This document shows, one piece after another, positions 35,384 to 44,740 of a stretch of DNA of 64,000 nucleotides. The translations under genes were made by a program, and so were the position numbers. Under the pieces are notes generated by a model. The model was not told the DNA's origin and did no database searches. It was given only the letters and a program-made list of their open reading frames with translations. The stretch is from Alphaproteobacteria bacterium (GTDB lineage: Bacteria > Pseudomonadota > Alphaproteobacteria > Thalassobaculales > Thalassobaculaceae). The number at the start of each line of letters is the position of its first letter. The first letter of the stretch is position 1. The stretch spans positions 36,316 to 100,315 of the forward strand of contig JANSYC010000004.1 in assembly GCA_024742605.1 (NCBI GenBank). Direction: 5' to 3'.

Positions 35384-35417
35384 CAATATGGTGCCGGTCC
35401 TTACCGACACCATATTG
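35384..35417 (-). repeat. Long perfect inverted repeat between mlaA and mlaC
   Basis: CAATATGGTG (35384-35393) and CACCATATTG (35408-35417) form a 10-bp perfect stem. After one mismatch a further CGGT/ACCG pairs around the loop CCTT. In the - strand transcript it is followed by TTTGAGGG, too few T residues for a standard terminator. It may attenuate or process the mlaA-mlaC mRNA, or act as a DNA operator for mlaC. Confidence 0.5.
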
Positions 35418-35470
35418 CTAATGCTATCCGCCGCTCCGATACGAAGAGCCCGCCCGTTCGGATTATGAAA

Positions 35471-36265
35471 TCAGTCGGTCGAGACCGTGCTGCTGGTCTG
35501 CTCCGTCGCGGTTCCCGGATACCCGTCGAACTCCTTGCCATCGGATTTCGACGAACTGGCGCCGACCGAGCCAGGTTCCCCATCGCGGATCAATGCGTCT
35601 CGCCGCTGCTTATAGATTGAGCGAACCCGCGCGTAATAGTCGACCGAGCTCTCTCTCAGGTCGTTGATCGCGTCAAAGTTCCGCGCTCTGAAGTCAACGG
35701 CTCCCGCGACGCGACGACCCATCTGAAAGTTCGTGTTCAGATCTTCGTCGCCGATATAGCGGGTGGGATCCAGGAAGTAGTCCACGACCTTGCCCACACC
35801 ATCGCGCGCATTGGACGGTCCAAGCACCGGCAACATCAGATAGGGACCGTCACCGGCCCCGTAGTGGCCGAGGGTCTGGCCGAAATCTTCGTTCTGAGCT
35901 TTCAGGCCGAGCCCGGTGGCGTTATCGACAAAGCCGAACAGAGGCGCGTTCGCGACGAACCGCTGAGCGGTGATGCCGGCGCCGTCCCAGTCGCCCTGGA
36001 AGGCGTCGTTCGCGAGGATGACAGGCGTCGCGACCCAGCCCAGGAAGCCTGCGACCATGTCTCTCACGGGATCGGGAATCACGGTCCGGTAAACGTATGC
36101 CGTCGGCTGCAGGATGAAGATATCGAGCGTTTCGTTGACAGCAAAGATCAGCCGGTTGGGAACTTCGAGAGGATCATAAACCTCTCCCTTTTCCAACGAG
36201 CCTGGGGCGGCGCAACCGCCGAGAAGTCCTAGGCCGATTATGGCCGCCGCAATCGACCGTCGCAT
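35471..36265 (-). CDS. mlaA: MlaA/VacJ-family outer-membrane lipoprotein
   Basis: The 264-residue lipoprotein has a lipobox LLGGCAAPG near residue 18. MlaA blocks follow: VYDPLEVPNRLIFAVNETLD, GFLGWVATPVILANDAFQGD, LGHYGAGDGPYLMLPVLGPS and VDYFLDPTRYI. It removes mislocalised phospholipids from the outer leaflet of the outer membrane and passes them to MlaC. ATG 36265 is chosen because the lipobox signal starts there; 30 upstream codons are not signal-like. A Ser/Thr-rich tail of about 35 residues extends past the conserved domain. Confidence 0.92.
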   Translation of the reverse strand: MRRSIAAAIIGLGLLGGCAAPGSLEKGEVYDPLEVPNRLIFAVNETLDIFILQPTAYVYRTVIPDPVRDMVAGFLGWVATPVILANDAFQGDWDGAGITAQRFVANAPLFGFVDNATGLGLKAQNEDFGQTLGHYGAGDGPYLMLPVLGPSNARDGVGKVVDYFLDPTRYIGDEDLNTNFQMGRRVAGAVDFRARNFDAINDLRESSVDYYARVRSIYKQRRDALIRDGEPGSVGASSSKSDGKEFDGYPGTATEQTSSTVSTD

Positions 36266-36584
36266 TGAACTGCGCCCTTTCCAAGAGCAGCGCGTTTCCG
36301 CGCCTGACCCAAAATCAAACAAACGTTCCAGCAACGCCCGCTCGTGTACCTTCATTCGCGATGCGGACGCAGGCAGAAACCCGCCACGTCAGCCTAAAGC
36401 CTCTGAAGGTGAATTTTGCTATCACAGTGCGTCTTCCGGCGCTAGCACGGGATAGGCCCCGGAGCATTTGAATGACCCGGACTGTTGCAAAAATATCGCG
36501 GTCGGAGTTGAATTCAGGTTTATCAGTTTGGTCAAATATATCAGTCTATTGCAGGTAACCACACGACTCCGGAACGCTGCCGGA
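36266..36584. other. 319-nt gap between mlaA and the TPR gene
   Basis: No supported gene is present. In the - strand sense, close to the mlaA start, GCGCG-GAAA-CGCGC (36290-36303) can form a hairpin with a GNRA tetraloop. The stretch 36475-36560 is comparatively AT-rich and probably carries promoter sequence for mlaA, but I cannot pick convincing -35/-10 boxes. Confidence 0.4.
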
Positions 36585-38336
36585 CTACCTCACCCGGTGC
36601 GCCATTGCATGCGCCCGGCGCTGCCACTCGACGACGCCGACGGCTCTGTAGAGGCGACCTGCCTGAACCAACAGAGCTGTGGCCGTTGCATTGTCCACAT
36701 TGACCGACAACAGACCGATCAGCAGCGCGCAATCCGCTTCCGCCAGACGGTCGCCAATCGACTGAAACAGCAAGCGGGCTTCCGCGTAGGCTTGTTGGGC
36801 TTGCGCCAGTCGCCCTAGGGCCGCTTCCAGATCTCCGATCGCCCGCAGAGCCGTTGCCTCACCGTGAGCGTCCTTCAGGCTGCTGTACATGGTGCGGACC
36901 TGGGCGAAATTGACCCTGGCCCGATCCGGGTTGTCCATCAGCAGGTCGATCTGGCCGAGATCCATGAGGGTCTGGGCCGCGTCCCGTGCACCTCCAGCGT
37001 TCTGATAGTGCCCGTAGGCTTCCTTCAGAACCTCCTTGGCCGCCCGCGGCTGACCCAGGGCCATATCAACATGACCACGGCCCTTCTGGGCATCGGCGGT
37101 GAGCAGCAGGTCACTGCCGTTCTTCGTCTGTGCAATGGCCCGGTCGAAGAGCCCGCGTGCCTCGGACAGGTTACCGGCCAACCGCTCCATCTCGCCAAGG
37201 CCGATCTGGACACGGGCCTCCTGGTCCCGTTCCCCACTTTCGATGAACAGGTTTCGCGCGGTCTGTCCGTTCGCCCGGCCCCAGTCGAACCGAATCCGGG
37301 CCCGCTTCACGTCTCCGCGACCGGCGATCAACTCGCTGACGCCGACGCGGCGTCCGGCCTGCTTGAACCGATCGACCCCCTCGAGAACCATCTCGCGGGC
37401 CTCGTTCGGGCGCTGCATCCGCCTGTAGATGTCCGCAATGACGATTCGAACCAAGCCCTCTCCAAGATAGTCCCCGGTCCGGCGATAGTTGGAGATTGCG
37501 CGTTCGAAGCGATTCTGTGCCTCTCCGATCTGGCGCTGGGCGCGGTTCAGTTCTCCGCGACAGGCCAGGGCGTGGGCTTCTCCCAACCGATCACCGACCT
37601 GGCTCAGGACGAAGGCGGCCTGCTCGAAGTTGCTCGCCGATTCGTCAGACAAGGAAAGCCGGGCACATGCCTCGCCGAGCCCGAGCAGCGAGTTGCCCTC
37701 GACCATGCGGTCGTTTTCGTGGGCGCTGATCAGTCGGCTGGCATCGAAGGCTTGTCGGGCCTGCTCGAACGACTTGCGTATCAGCGCCAAATTGCCTTTG
37801 GACAGAAGCGCTTTGGCTTCGGTTGCGGGGTCTTTGAGCGTCCTTGCCGTGTTGATGACCTGATCGAGGGTCTTGTCGGCCTCCGTGAGATCCCCGGACT
37901 CGCCTGTGACCTGGGCCTGGGTGACCTGAACGAGAAGGCGGCCGGACTCGTCCTTGGCTTCCGAGAACAGGCTGTGCGCTTCCTGGAGGTTCTTCCGCGC
38001 ATCCTCGTAAAGCCCGCAAATTCGAAAGCCTTCGCCCTGCGCCCAAAGCCGACCCGCCATGGCCGCAGGTCCGGTCGAAAGCACACCGCCCGAGCGCATC
38101 GCCTGGACGCCGCCCGAGAGTTTGATGCTGCGCGTGACCCACCAGTCGATGATCAAGCCGGCGCACCCCAGGAACCCGACCAGACCGGCGGCCAGATGCT
38201 GGAAAATCGGATTGCGATCCAAAGTCAGCAGATAGGCGGCGCCGACCCCCAGGGCCGTCGCTCCTACAATCACGAGTCGCCGACGCCAGAGGCCGAACTT
38301 TCCCCGTCTCTTTGCGCTGCTGATAGCGGATAACAT
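36585..38336 (-). CDS. Membrane-anchored TPR-repeat protein
   Basis: This 583-residue protein has two N-terminal membrane helices (about residues 20-40 and 48-66). A long array of about eleven tetratricopeptide-like repeats runs from residue 95 to the end, with recurring A-x-x-L-x-x-A-x-x-x-F patterns such as EAHALACRGELNRAQRQIG. TPR arrays mediate protein interactions; the rest of the molecule should be cytoplasmic. No enzymatic domain is seen. It lies in the - strand group with mlaA but 319 nt upstream, so it is probably independent. Confidence 0.82.
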   Translation of the reverse strand: MLSAISSAKRRGKFGLWRRRLVIVGATALGVGAAYLLTLDRNPIFQHLAAGLVGFLGCAGLIIDWWVTRSIKLSGGVQAMRSGGVLSTGPAAMAGRLWAQGEGFRICGLYEDARKNLQEAHSLFSEAKDESGRLLVQVTQAQVTGESGDLTEADKTLDQVINTARTLKDPATEAKALLSKGNLALIRKSFEQARQAFDASRLISAHENDRMVEGNSLLGLGEACARLSLSDESASNFEQAAFVLSQVGDRLGEAHALACRGELNRAQRQIGEAQNRFERAISNYRRTGDYLGEGLVRIVIADIYRRMQRPNEAREMVLEGVDRFKQAGRRVGVSELIAGRGDVKRARIRFDWGRANGQTARNLFIESGERDQEARVQIGLGEMERLAGNLSEARGLFDRAIAQTKNGSDLLLTADAQKGRGHVDMALGQPRAAKEVLKEAYGHYQNAGGARDAAQTLMDLGQIDLLMDNPDRARVNFAQVRTMYSSLKDAHGEATALRAIGDLEAALGRLAQAQQAYAEARLLFQSIGDRLAEADCALLIGLLSVNVDNATATALLVQAGRLYRAVGVVEWQRRAHAMAHRVR

Positions 38337-38463
38337 GTTTGAATCACTAAATGTTTCAGTGCGATAAGCCGAAGTTCTCGGCCAAGCAGAAAGTCGGTCT
38401 GCGTCGGGTGGGAGAGTCTAACCCGGTCCTATGGCCCGCGCGACGATTCAAATCGGGCGTCGG

Positions 38464-39393
38464 TCATGCCTGGACCGACATCCGTTGATAGATCGGTTTG
38501 AGTAGGGCGGGCAGCAAGTAGATTGGGAACTGCAGCAACGCCAGATACAAGAACACTTCCGGCTCGAACGCGGCCGGCGCGGCGCCGAGCACGATCGCCA
38601 TATTTCGGTTCCCGGCGGTCAGGGCAATCGATCCCGCGATCCGCCGGCCCATGAAGAGGAAGGCAAGAGCGCTGAGCGCCTGGAGCGTCAGGCTCGCCGC
38701 AAAGGCGACGCCCACAAGGAGGGCGACCCGGCCTGGGTTGCGGATTGCCGCGTCCGTCACCCCATCCATGACCGACACCGCGAAGATCAACATGATCACC
38801 ACGACGACGCCGTCGATCGCGAGTGAATGCCGTTCCAATCGACCGGCACCGACCCCGGCGCGGATCATCCAGGCCAAAGCGCCGGCAAGCCCCAGGAAGG
38901 CGGCCAGACGCAGCGACAGGTCGAGCGCCGAAATCTGAAGATCCAGCCCAATCAGCCCCAACACAATTGACGGCAGGGTAAGCGGCATCAACAGACCGCA
39001 CAGGGTCATCACCCCCAACGTCAGGGCCCCATCCAGCCCGACAAGTATGGCTATTGCCGTGACCGAGACCAGCGGTGGTGACGCGCTCCAGACGACGAGG
39101 GCGGTCCGGGCACCGCCGTCCAGGCCGATTGCCTCTGCGCCAAGGTACCCAAGGACCGGTGAAACCAGGAGGATGAAGGCGGAGGCGGGCAATATCTGAA
39201 GGGGTCTGCGCGCGAGAGCGATGATCGCGCCAGAGTCCAGACGCAGCAGGGCCGCCACCAGCAGGCCGAGAACGGCGGGGATCAGGAGGGGGCGCGCCAA
39301 GGCCGCCAGATCCGGCAACACGAGGCCGATGAAGACCCCGCCGGCGAGCAGCGCGGTGGCACGGCGCCCCATCCAGGTGAGCAGGCGAGTCAT
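38464..39393 (-). CDS. BASS-like (bile acid:sodium symporter) family membrane protein
   Basis: The 309-residue protein has nine to ten hydrophobic segments. The motif TAGNRNMAIVLGA near the C-terminus is typical of the BASS superfamily, where it contributes to sodium binding. AAGGGG precedes ATG 39393; longer forms of the frame run through the divergent gene's leader. The transported solute is probably an organic anion but cannot be named. It is divergent from the thioesterase gene, with a 75-nt gap. Confidence 0.75.
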   Translation of the reverse strand: MTRLLTWMGRRATALLAGGVFIGLVLPDLAALARPLLIPAVLGLLVAALLRLDSGAIIALARRPLQILPASAFILLVSPVLGYLGAEAIGLDGGARTALVVWSASPPLVSVTAIAILVGLDGALTLGVMTLCGLLMPLTLPSIVLGLIGLDLQISALDLSLRLAAFLGLAGALAWMIRAGVGAGRLERHSLAIDGVVVVIMLIFAVSVMDGVTDAAIRNPGRVALLVGVAFAASLTLQALSALAFLFMGRRIAGSIALTAGNRNMAIVLGAAPAAFEPEVFLYLALLQFPIYLLPALLKPIYQRMSVQA

Positions 39394-39468
39394 GGAGAAC
39401 CCCTTGATGTGCAGTTCGGTGCGGCGACCGGGTTTCCCGAACCCGGTGAGACCGTTACCATCGCCGCC

Positions 39469-39993
39469 ATGGCACAAAACATCACGACGTCCGATATCAT
39501 CGCCGATGGATGGCCGAGCCGGGAATGGTTCGAGTCAGGGACCCTGACCGTGCGCCCGGATTGGATCGACTACAATGGCCACATGAATGTCGGCTACTAT
39601 CTGGTTGCGTTCGATCAGGCGACCGAGCGTCTGTGCGAGCATTTCGGCGTCGGTGAGGCCTATCGCCACGAGTCGGATGCCGGCATTTTCGTCTTGGAGG
39701 CGCATGTTACCTACGATCAGGAGGTGGCGGAGGGCGCGCCGCTGCATTTCCGGACCCGGCTGGTCGATTTCGACGCCAAGAGATTCCACGTCGTCCACCA
39801 CATGATCGAAGGGAATACGGGGTTCTTGGCCGCGACCAATGAGCTGATGTGCATGCATGTGGACCTGACAGCGAAACGGGGAACCCCGTTTCCGGAGATC
39901 ATCGCCGAGAAGGTTGCCGCAATTGGCCGGGCGCATGCGGGTCTGGAGCGCCCGCACGGGACCGGTCGCGCCATCGGGATCCGCAAGAAATAG
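39469..39993 (+). CDS. Hotdog-fold acyl-CoA thioesterase, carnitine-pathway type
   Basis: The 174-residue protein has a hotdog thioesterase pattern beginning VRPDWIDYNGHMNVGYYLVAFDQATE, with Asn, His and Asn in the active loop. It resembles thioesterases found with L-carnitine dehydrogenase (betainyl-CoA thioesterase group). No carnitine dehydrogenase is in the window, so the specific role is tentative. ATG 39469 is chosen because upstream codons overlap the divergent gene region. Confidence 0.8.
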   Translation: MAQNITTSDIIADGWPSREWFESGTLTVRPDWIDYNGHMNVGYYLVAFDQATERLCEHFGVGEAYRHESDAGIFVLEAHVTYDQEVAEGAPLHFRTRLVDFDAKRFHVVHHMIEGNTGFLAATNELMCMHVDLTAKRGTPFPEIIAEKVAAIGRAHAGLERPHGTGRAIGIRKK

Positions 39994-40021
39994 ATCGGAC
40001 CCCCGCCATCCCCGCAAGACC

Positions 40022-40930
40022 CTAGTCGTCGGTCGACGGCGGCACCAGGGACCTTGCGAGAATGCGCGCGACCTCGTCGGCGGTGAAGCCGATCGTCCGT
40101 TTCTCCGGAATCTCGTCGCCCAGGGCCGTGCGTCCGACCATCTCGTACATGGCGGCGGCACCCAGAAAGGTCTGGGGGTCCAGGCCGATGGTTGCGAAGG
40201 TGCGGGCGATTTCCTCCATCTCGCCCACCCAGCGATAGGCTTTCGGCGCCATGTCCGGGAGCGAGCGGTCGAATCTGTCCAGCAGCATCCGTTGCGACGC
40301 CGCCAACTCCTTGGAGAGATCGGCCTCCACCCCGTAGGCGCGGGCGGCCGTCATGGACTGGGTCGCGATCGCGGTGAGGCCCTTCGTTATGGCCGCGTAA
40401 CACATCTTGAGCGCGGATGCCGCGCCGACCCCGCCGGAGACAGCCCGCACATCGAGGCCTGCCTGTCGCAGACCCAGAACCCGGTCGACCAGATCCTCAT
40501 CACCGGAGATGTAGATCCGAGGACCGGCGCCGCGTCCCTGTCTTGGAGGGCCTCCGATTATGCCGCCGTCCAGGAAAGGGCCGCCCACCGCATCGATGGT
40601 CTCGCCCACCTCGACCGCGGATGCCGGAGCGATCGCGTTCAGATCCACGTAGATCGGCCGCCGCTCCGCAAGCCCGATTGCGGATGCCAGGCGTTCCGCC
40701 AGGGGCAAGGCATGTGAGGGGGGAAGGATCGAGAGCACCACATCGCTGCCGTCGACCGCAGCCAAATCGTCGGCAACATCCCGGATGCCGGCCTTTTCGG
40801 CCAACTCCATGGTCCTCAGTGACCGATCCGCCAGATTGGTCACCACATCGATCCCGTTCTCGACCATCACCCGGCCGATCGCGTGACCCATGTCGCCCGG
40901 CGCGTACAGCGCCACCCGTTCAATCGTCAT
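40022..40930 (-). CDS. NAD(P)-dependent dehydrogenase, 6PGDH-like with DUF1932 C-terminal domain
   Basis: The 302-residue protein has an N-terminal Rossmann domain (VALYAPGDMGHAIG, with DVVLSILPP after it). The helical C-terminal DUF1932 domain contains SALKMCYAAITKGLTA, whose Lys is the expected catalytic residue of beta-hydroxyacid-dehydrogenase-like enzymes. GGAG lies 6 nt before ATG 40930. It converges on the thioesterase gene and diverges from thrC. The substrate is probably a beta-hydroxy acid, not identifiable from sequence. Confidence 0.85.
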   Translation of the reverse strand: MTIERVALYAPGDMGHAIGRVMVENGIDVVTNLADRSLRTMELAEKAGIRDVADDLAAVDGSDVVLSILPPSHALPLAERLASAIGLAERRPIYVDLNAIAPASAVEVGETIDAVGGPFLDGGIIGGPPRQGRGAGPRIYISGDEDLVDRVLGLRQAGLDVRAVSGGVGAASALKMCYAAITKGLTAIATQSMTAARAYGVEADLSKELAASQRMLLDRFDRSLPDMAPKAYRWVGEMEEIARTFATIGLDPQTFLGAAAMYEMVGRTALGDEIPEKRTIGFTADEVARILARSLVPPSTDD

Positions 40931-41012
40931 ATTGTCTCCGCACCTTCGGTTGGCCCTCGATTGGGGAAGGTTGCACGTGGATGACACCGTAGATAGGTTA
41001 CCGCGTCTTCAC

Positions 41013-42461
41013 ATGGGGATACACCGAACCGTGCAATACGTCAGCACCCGTGGCCAAGCGCCGACCTTGCCTTTCGACGATGTTCTGCTGGCGGGGCTTG
41101 CCTCGGACGGCGGTCTTTACGTGCCGGCGTTCTGGCCGCTGTTCTCCAAGGACGACCTCCGATCCATGCGTGGGCAGCCTTATGCCGAGGTCGCCTTCCG
41201 GGTGATGCAGCCTTTTGTCGGCGAAACCGTTCCGCCCGAGGTCCTGAGAACCATCATCCGAGAGGTTTACGCGGGCTTCGACCATGCCTGCGCTGCCCCG
41301 TTGAAGCAGTTGCGGTCCGGGCTTTGGCTGATGGAGCTTTTCCACGGGCCGACCTTCGCCTTCAAGGACTACGCAATGCAGGTGCTCGCGCGCCTGTTCG
41401 ATCACATTCTGGAGCAGCGGGGCGAGCGGGTCACGATCCTGGGCGCCACGTCCGGGGATACCGGGGCCGCCGCGGTTGAAGCGTTCCGCGACAAGGACCG
41501 GATCGACTGTTTCATCCTGTTCCCGAACGGCCGCGTCTCGCCGATGCAGCAGCGGCAGATGACCACGGTCGACGCGCCGAACATTCACGCGATCGCCTTG
41601 GAGGGGACGTTCGACGATTGTCAGGATCTGCTGAAGGCGGCATTCGCGGACGAGCAGTTCCGGATGGGGGTGAATCTCTCCGCTGTGAATTCGATCAACT
41701 GGGCCCGGATCATGCCGCAGATCGCCTATTATTTCTGGGCGGGCATTCAACTGGGTGCGCCGGAGGTCCCCGTCGGTTTCTCCGTGCCGACCGGCAATTT
41801 CGGAAATGTCTATGCGGCCTATGCCGCCCGGCAAATGGGACTCCCGATTGACCGGCTTGTGGTCGGCACCAACCAGAACGACATTCTCGACCGGTTTTTC
41901 CGCAGCGGGACCATGGAAATTCTCGGGGTGGAGCCTACGTTGTCGCCATCGATGGACATTCAGGTTTCCAGCAATTTCGAGCGGCTGCTGTTCGATATGG
42001 TCGACAGGGAACCGGCGGTGCTGGCCGATCTGATGACCGGGTTCCGGCGGGACGGAAAGTTCACGGTCGACGCCGATCAGCTTGAAACGGTGAGCCATTT
42101 GTTCGAGAGCCATAAGGTGGACGATGACGCCATCGCCGCGACCATCCGGGAAGAGATGGGTCAGAGTGGTGAGCTTCTGGATCCGCACACCGCCGTGGGA
42201 GTGACCGCGGCTTTGAGGGTGTTGGCGAATGGAGCCGGTCAGCCCTGCGCCAAGTCCACGGCTCTGGTGGCGCTGGCATGCGCCCATCCGGCAAAATTCG
42301 AGAAGGCCGTTCAACGGGCGCTCGGACATCCGCCGGACCTGCCACCCCGTTTGGCCGAGATGATGGAACTGCCTGAAAAGCACAATGAACTCCCGAACGA
42401 TCTCGCGAAGCTTGAGAACTTCATTCAGGACCGCATCCGCGGGCAAGGAGCCGCTGCTTGA
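41013..42461 (+). CDS. thrC: Threonine synthase
   Basis: The PLP enzyme has 482 residues from ATG 41013. GTG 41031 is an attractive alternative because the conserved family N-terminus (QYVSTRG) follows it directly. The PLP lysine is in FHGPTFAFKDYA, and the phosphate-binding block ATSGDTGAAA and the mid-domain NSINWARIMPQ match threonine synthases. It converts O-phosphohomoserine to threonine. It is coupled by a TTGA overlap to an M16 peptidase gene, a linkage common in alphaproteobacteria. Confidence 0.94.
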   Translation: MGIHRTVQYVSTRGQAPTLPFDDVLLAGLASDGGLYVPAFWPLFSKDDLRSMRGQPYAEVAFRVMQPFVGETVPPEVLRTIIREVYAGFDHACAAPLKQLRSGLWLMELFHGPTFAFKDYAMQVLARLFDHILEQRGERVTILGATSGDTGAAAVEAFRDKDRIDCFILFPNGRVSPMQQRQMTTVDAPNIHAIALEGTFDDCQDLLKAAFADEQFRMGVNLSAVNSINWARIMPQIAYYFWAGIQLGAPEVPVGFSVPTGNFGNVYAAYAARQMGLPIDRLVVGTNQNDILDRFFRSGTMEILGVEPTLSPSMDIQVSSNFERLLFDMVDREPAVLADLMTGFRRDGKFTVDADQLETVSHLFESHKVDDDAIAATIREEMGQSGELLDPHTAVGVTAALRVLANGAGQPCAKSTALVALACAHPAKFEKAVQRALGHPPDLPPRLAEMMELPEKHNELPNDLAKLENFIQDRIRGQGAAA

Positions 42462-43726
42462 CCGACAATACCGGTGCCAAAGTCACCAAACTTTCCAACG
42501 GTTTGACGGTTGCGACCGACCGGATCCCGTCCGTCTCCTCGGCAAGTGTCGGAATCTGGATCGGCGTCGGAACCCGGCATGAGAATGCGGAAGAGAACGG
42601 TCTCGCCCATTTGATCGAGCACATGGTCTTCAAGGGCACGCGCCGCAGAGACGCGGCCGCGATCGCGCGCGAGATCGAGGATGTGGGCGGGCACATGAAC
42701 GCCTATACCAGCCGCGAGCAAACCGCCTACTTCGCGAGGGTCCTCTCGGAGGACCTGCCGCTCGCGGTCGATCTGATCGCCGATATCGTCCAGGATTCGG
42801 TCTACGACACCGAAGAGCTGTCGCGTGAGCGGACGGTCATCCTGCAGGAGATCGCGCAGGTCAACGACACGCCCGATGACGTCATTTTCGATCATTTCCA
42901 GGAAGTCGCATTTCCCGATCAGCCCTTGGGCCGCCCGGTTCTGGGCATGCCTGACGTGGTCCGGTCGGTCGGTCGGGACCGGCTGGTCAATTATATCGAT
43001 ACCAATTACGGGCCGGGTTCGTCCGTGCTCTCCGCCTCAGGAGACGTCGATCATGACGCCTTGGTCGAACTGGTCGGAAGCCGATTCGATCATTTGCCCG
43101 GTGCTTCAGAATCCGAAACCGAGCAGGGCGCCTATAAGGGCGGCGAGATGCGGGTGAAGAAGGACCTGGATCAGTTGCACTTCACCCTCGGTTTCCGAGG
43201 CGTGTCCTATTCGGATCCTGACTTCTACGCCTTGCAGGTGCTTTCCACCCTGTACGGCGGCGGCATGTCCTCGCGGCTGTTCCAGGAGGTCCGGGAGAAA
43301 AGAGGATTGGTGTATTCCATCCATTCCTTCACGTCCTGCTACATGGATGACGGGATCTTTGGGGTCTATGCGGGCACCGGGCCGGATGAGATCGGCGAGG
43401 TCGTGCCGATCGTTTGCGACGAGCTGCTGTCTCTGGGCGATACCCTGCAGGAGGGCGAACTGGCCCGCGCCCGCGCCCAGCTCAAAGCCTCCCTGCTGAT
43501 GAGCCGCGAAAGCACCTCGACCCGGTGCGAGCAACTGGCCAATCATCTGCTGGTGCACGGCCGTCCGGTCGATGTGGACGACATTGTCGCCAAGGTCGAG
43601 GCGGTGGATGAGGATATGATCCGTCGTCTGGTCGGCCGCCTGTTGAAGACCACGCCGACAATGGTGGCCGTCGGAGCCACCCAATCCCTCGAAAGCTACG
43701 ATGCGATCCGCGCGCGCCTGCAGTGA
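42458..43726 (+). CDS. M16 family zinc metallopeptidase (processing-peptidase beta-like)
   Basis: The 422-residue protein has the inverted zinc motif HLIEH (residues about 48-52), with a downstream Glu in ERTVILQEIAQ completing the metal site. The glycine-rich loop is in LSTLYGGGMSSRLFQEVREKRGL. It is one of the closest bacterial relatives of mitochondrial processing peptidase. Translation starts at TTG 42458 in a TTGA overlap with thrC, supported by AAGGAG 7 nt upstream. Length is normal for the family. Confidence 0.92.
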   Translation: MTDNTGAKVTKLSNGLTVATDRIPSVSSASVGIWIGVGTRHENAEENGLAHLIEHMVFKGTRRRDAAAIAREIEDVGGHMNAYTSREQTAYFARVLSEDLPLAVDLIADIVQDSVYDTEELSRERTVILQEIAQVNDTPDDVIFDHFQEVAFPDQPLGRPVLGMPDVVRSVGRDRLVNYIDTNYGPGSSVLSASGDVDHDALVELVGSRFDHLPGASESETEQGAYKGGEMRVKKDLDQLHFTLGFRGVSYSDPDFYALQVLSTLYGGGMSSRLFQEVREKRGLVYSIHSFTSCYMDDGIFGVYAGTGPDEIGEVVPIVCDELLSLGDTLQEGELARARAQLKASLLMSRESTSTRCEQLANHLLVHGRPVDVDDIVAKVEAVDEDMIRRLVGRLLKTTPTMVAVGATQSLESYDAIRARLQ

Positions 43727-43824
43727 GCCGTGACTGAGTCGGGTGTCGCGCTCACCCTCTCAAGTCATTCGCCGAGGACAGCCCCTACTGGTCGGGATAA
43801 CGCGCAGCGGGTACCGTATTCGAC

Positions 43825-44691
43825 ATGAACACCGAACCGACGCTCCACGCCTTCGACGCGATCATCGGGCTGTCCCCGCCTGTCCGCATTGTCGATATCG
43901 GTGCCAATCCGATCGACGGAGAGCCGCCCTACGCGACGCTGCTCGCCTCAGAGGGCGTCAGTCTGCTTGGCTTCGAGCCCCAGCAGGAGGCCTATGACGC
44001 GCTGATCGCACAAGCGGCGACGAACATGAGCTTTCTGCGACAGGCGGTGTTCGATGGCGGCACCCATCCGCTCAATATCTGCCATGCGTCCGGCATGACC
44101 TCATTGCTGGAACCCAACCAGGACATCCTGTCGGGGTTTCCCGGCCTCGACGTTGCCGGCACGGTGCTCCGTCGCGAGCCGATCCAGACCGTCCGCCTGG
44201 ATGATGTGGAGCAGGCGGCCGGCGCGGACTACCTCAAGATCGATATTCAGGGCGGGGAGCTGACGGTCTTCCAGAATGCGCACCGGTTTCTTGAGACCTG
44301 TGTTGTGATTCAGACCGAGGTTCTGTTTCGGGAAATGTACCGGGATCAGCCGCTGTTCTCCGAGATCGAACTTTATCTCAGAAATCAGGGGTTTCAGCTG
44401 CTCACCATGGTGCAGACCACCTCGGTCTCCATGAAACCGTTCACCTTCACCCGATCCCGGCTGCCCTCCACGGCGCAACTGTTCTGGGGCGATATCCTGT
44501 TCATCAAGGATGTCCGGACTCTGTCCGGCATGCCGCCCCAGAAACTGCTGTCCCTGGCCCGCGTGCTCCACGATGTCTATCGGGTCTACGATGTCTGCTT
44601 CAGTGTCCTGCAGACCCACGACCGTGTGGCGGGCAGCCGCCATTGCGAGGCCTATCTGCGGGCGCTCGCCGCTTTGGGCAACCGTGCCTGA
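43825..44691 (+). CDS. FkbM family SAM-dependent methyltransferase
   Basis: The 288-residue protein has a motif I variant IVDIGANPIDG, then LLGFEPQQEAYDAL and the FkbM mid-motif DYLKIDIQGGELTVFQNA. FkbM proteins O-methylate sugars, polyketides or lipids. No glycan or polyketide genes are adjacent. ATG 43825 lacks an obvious ribosome site. It converges with the HCCA-isomerase-like gene. Confidence 0.86.
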   Translation: MNTEPTLHAFDAIIGLSPPVRIVDIGANPIDGEPPYATLLASEGVSLLGFEPQQEAYDALIAQAATNMSFLRQAVFDGGTHPLNICHASGMTSLLEPNQDILSGFPGLDVAGTVLRREPIQTVRLDDVEQAAGADYLKIDIQGGELTVFQNAHRFLETCVVIQTEVLFREMYRDQPLFSEIELYLRNQGFQLLTMVQTTSVSMKPFTFTRSRLPSTAQLFWGDILFIKDVRTLSGMPPQKLLSLARVLHDVYRVYDVCFSVLQTHDRVAGSRHCEAYLRALAALGNRA

Positions 44692-44740
44692 GGCCGTTCT
44701 GTCGAAGGGCACCAGAGCACGGCGACTTGCCCGGATCGCT

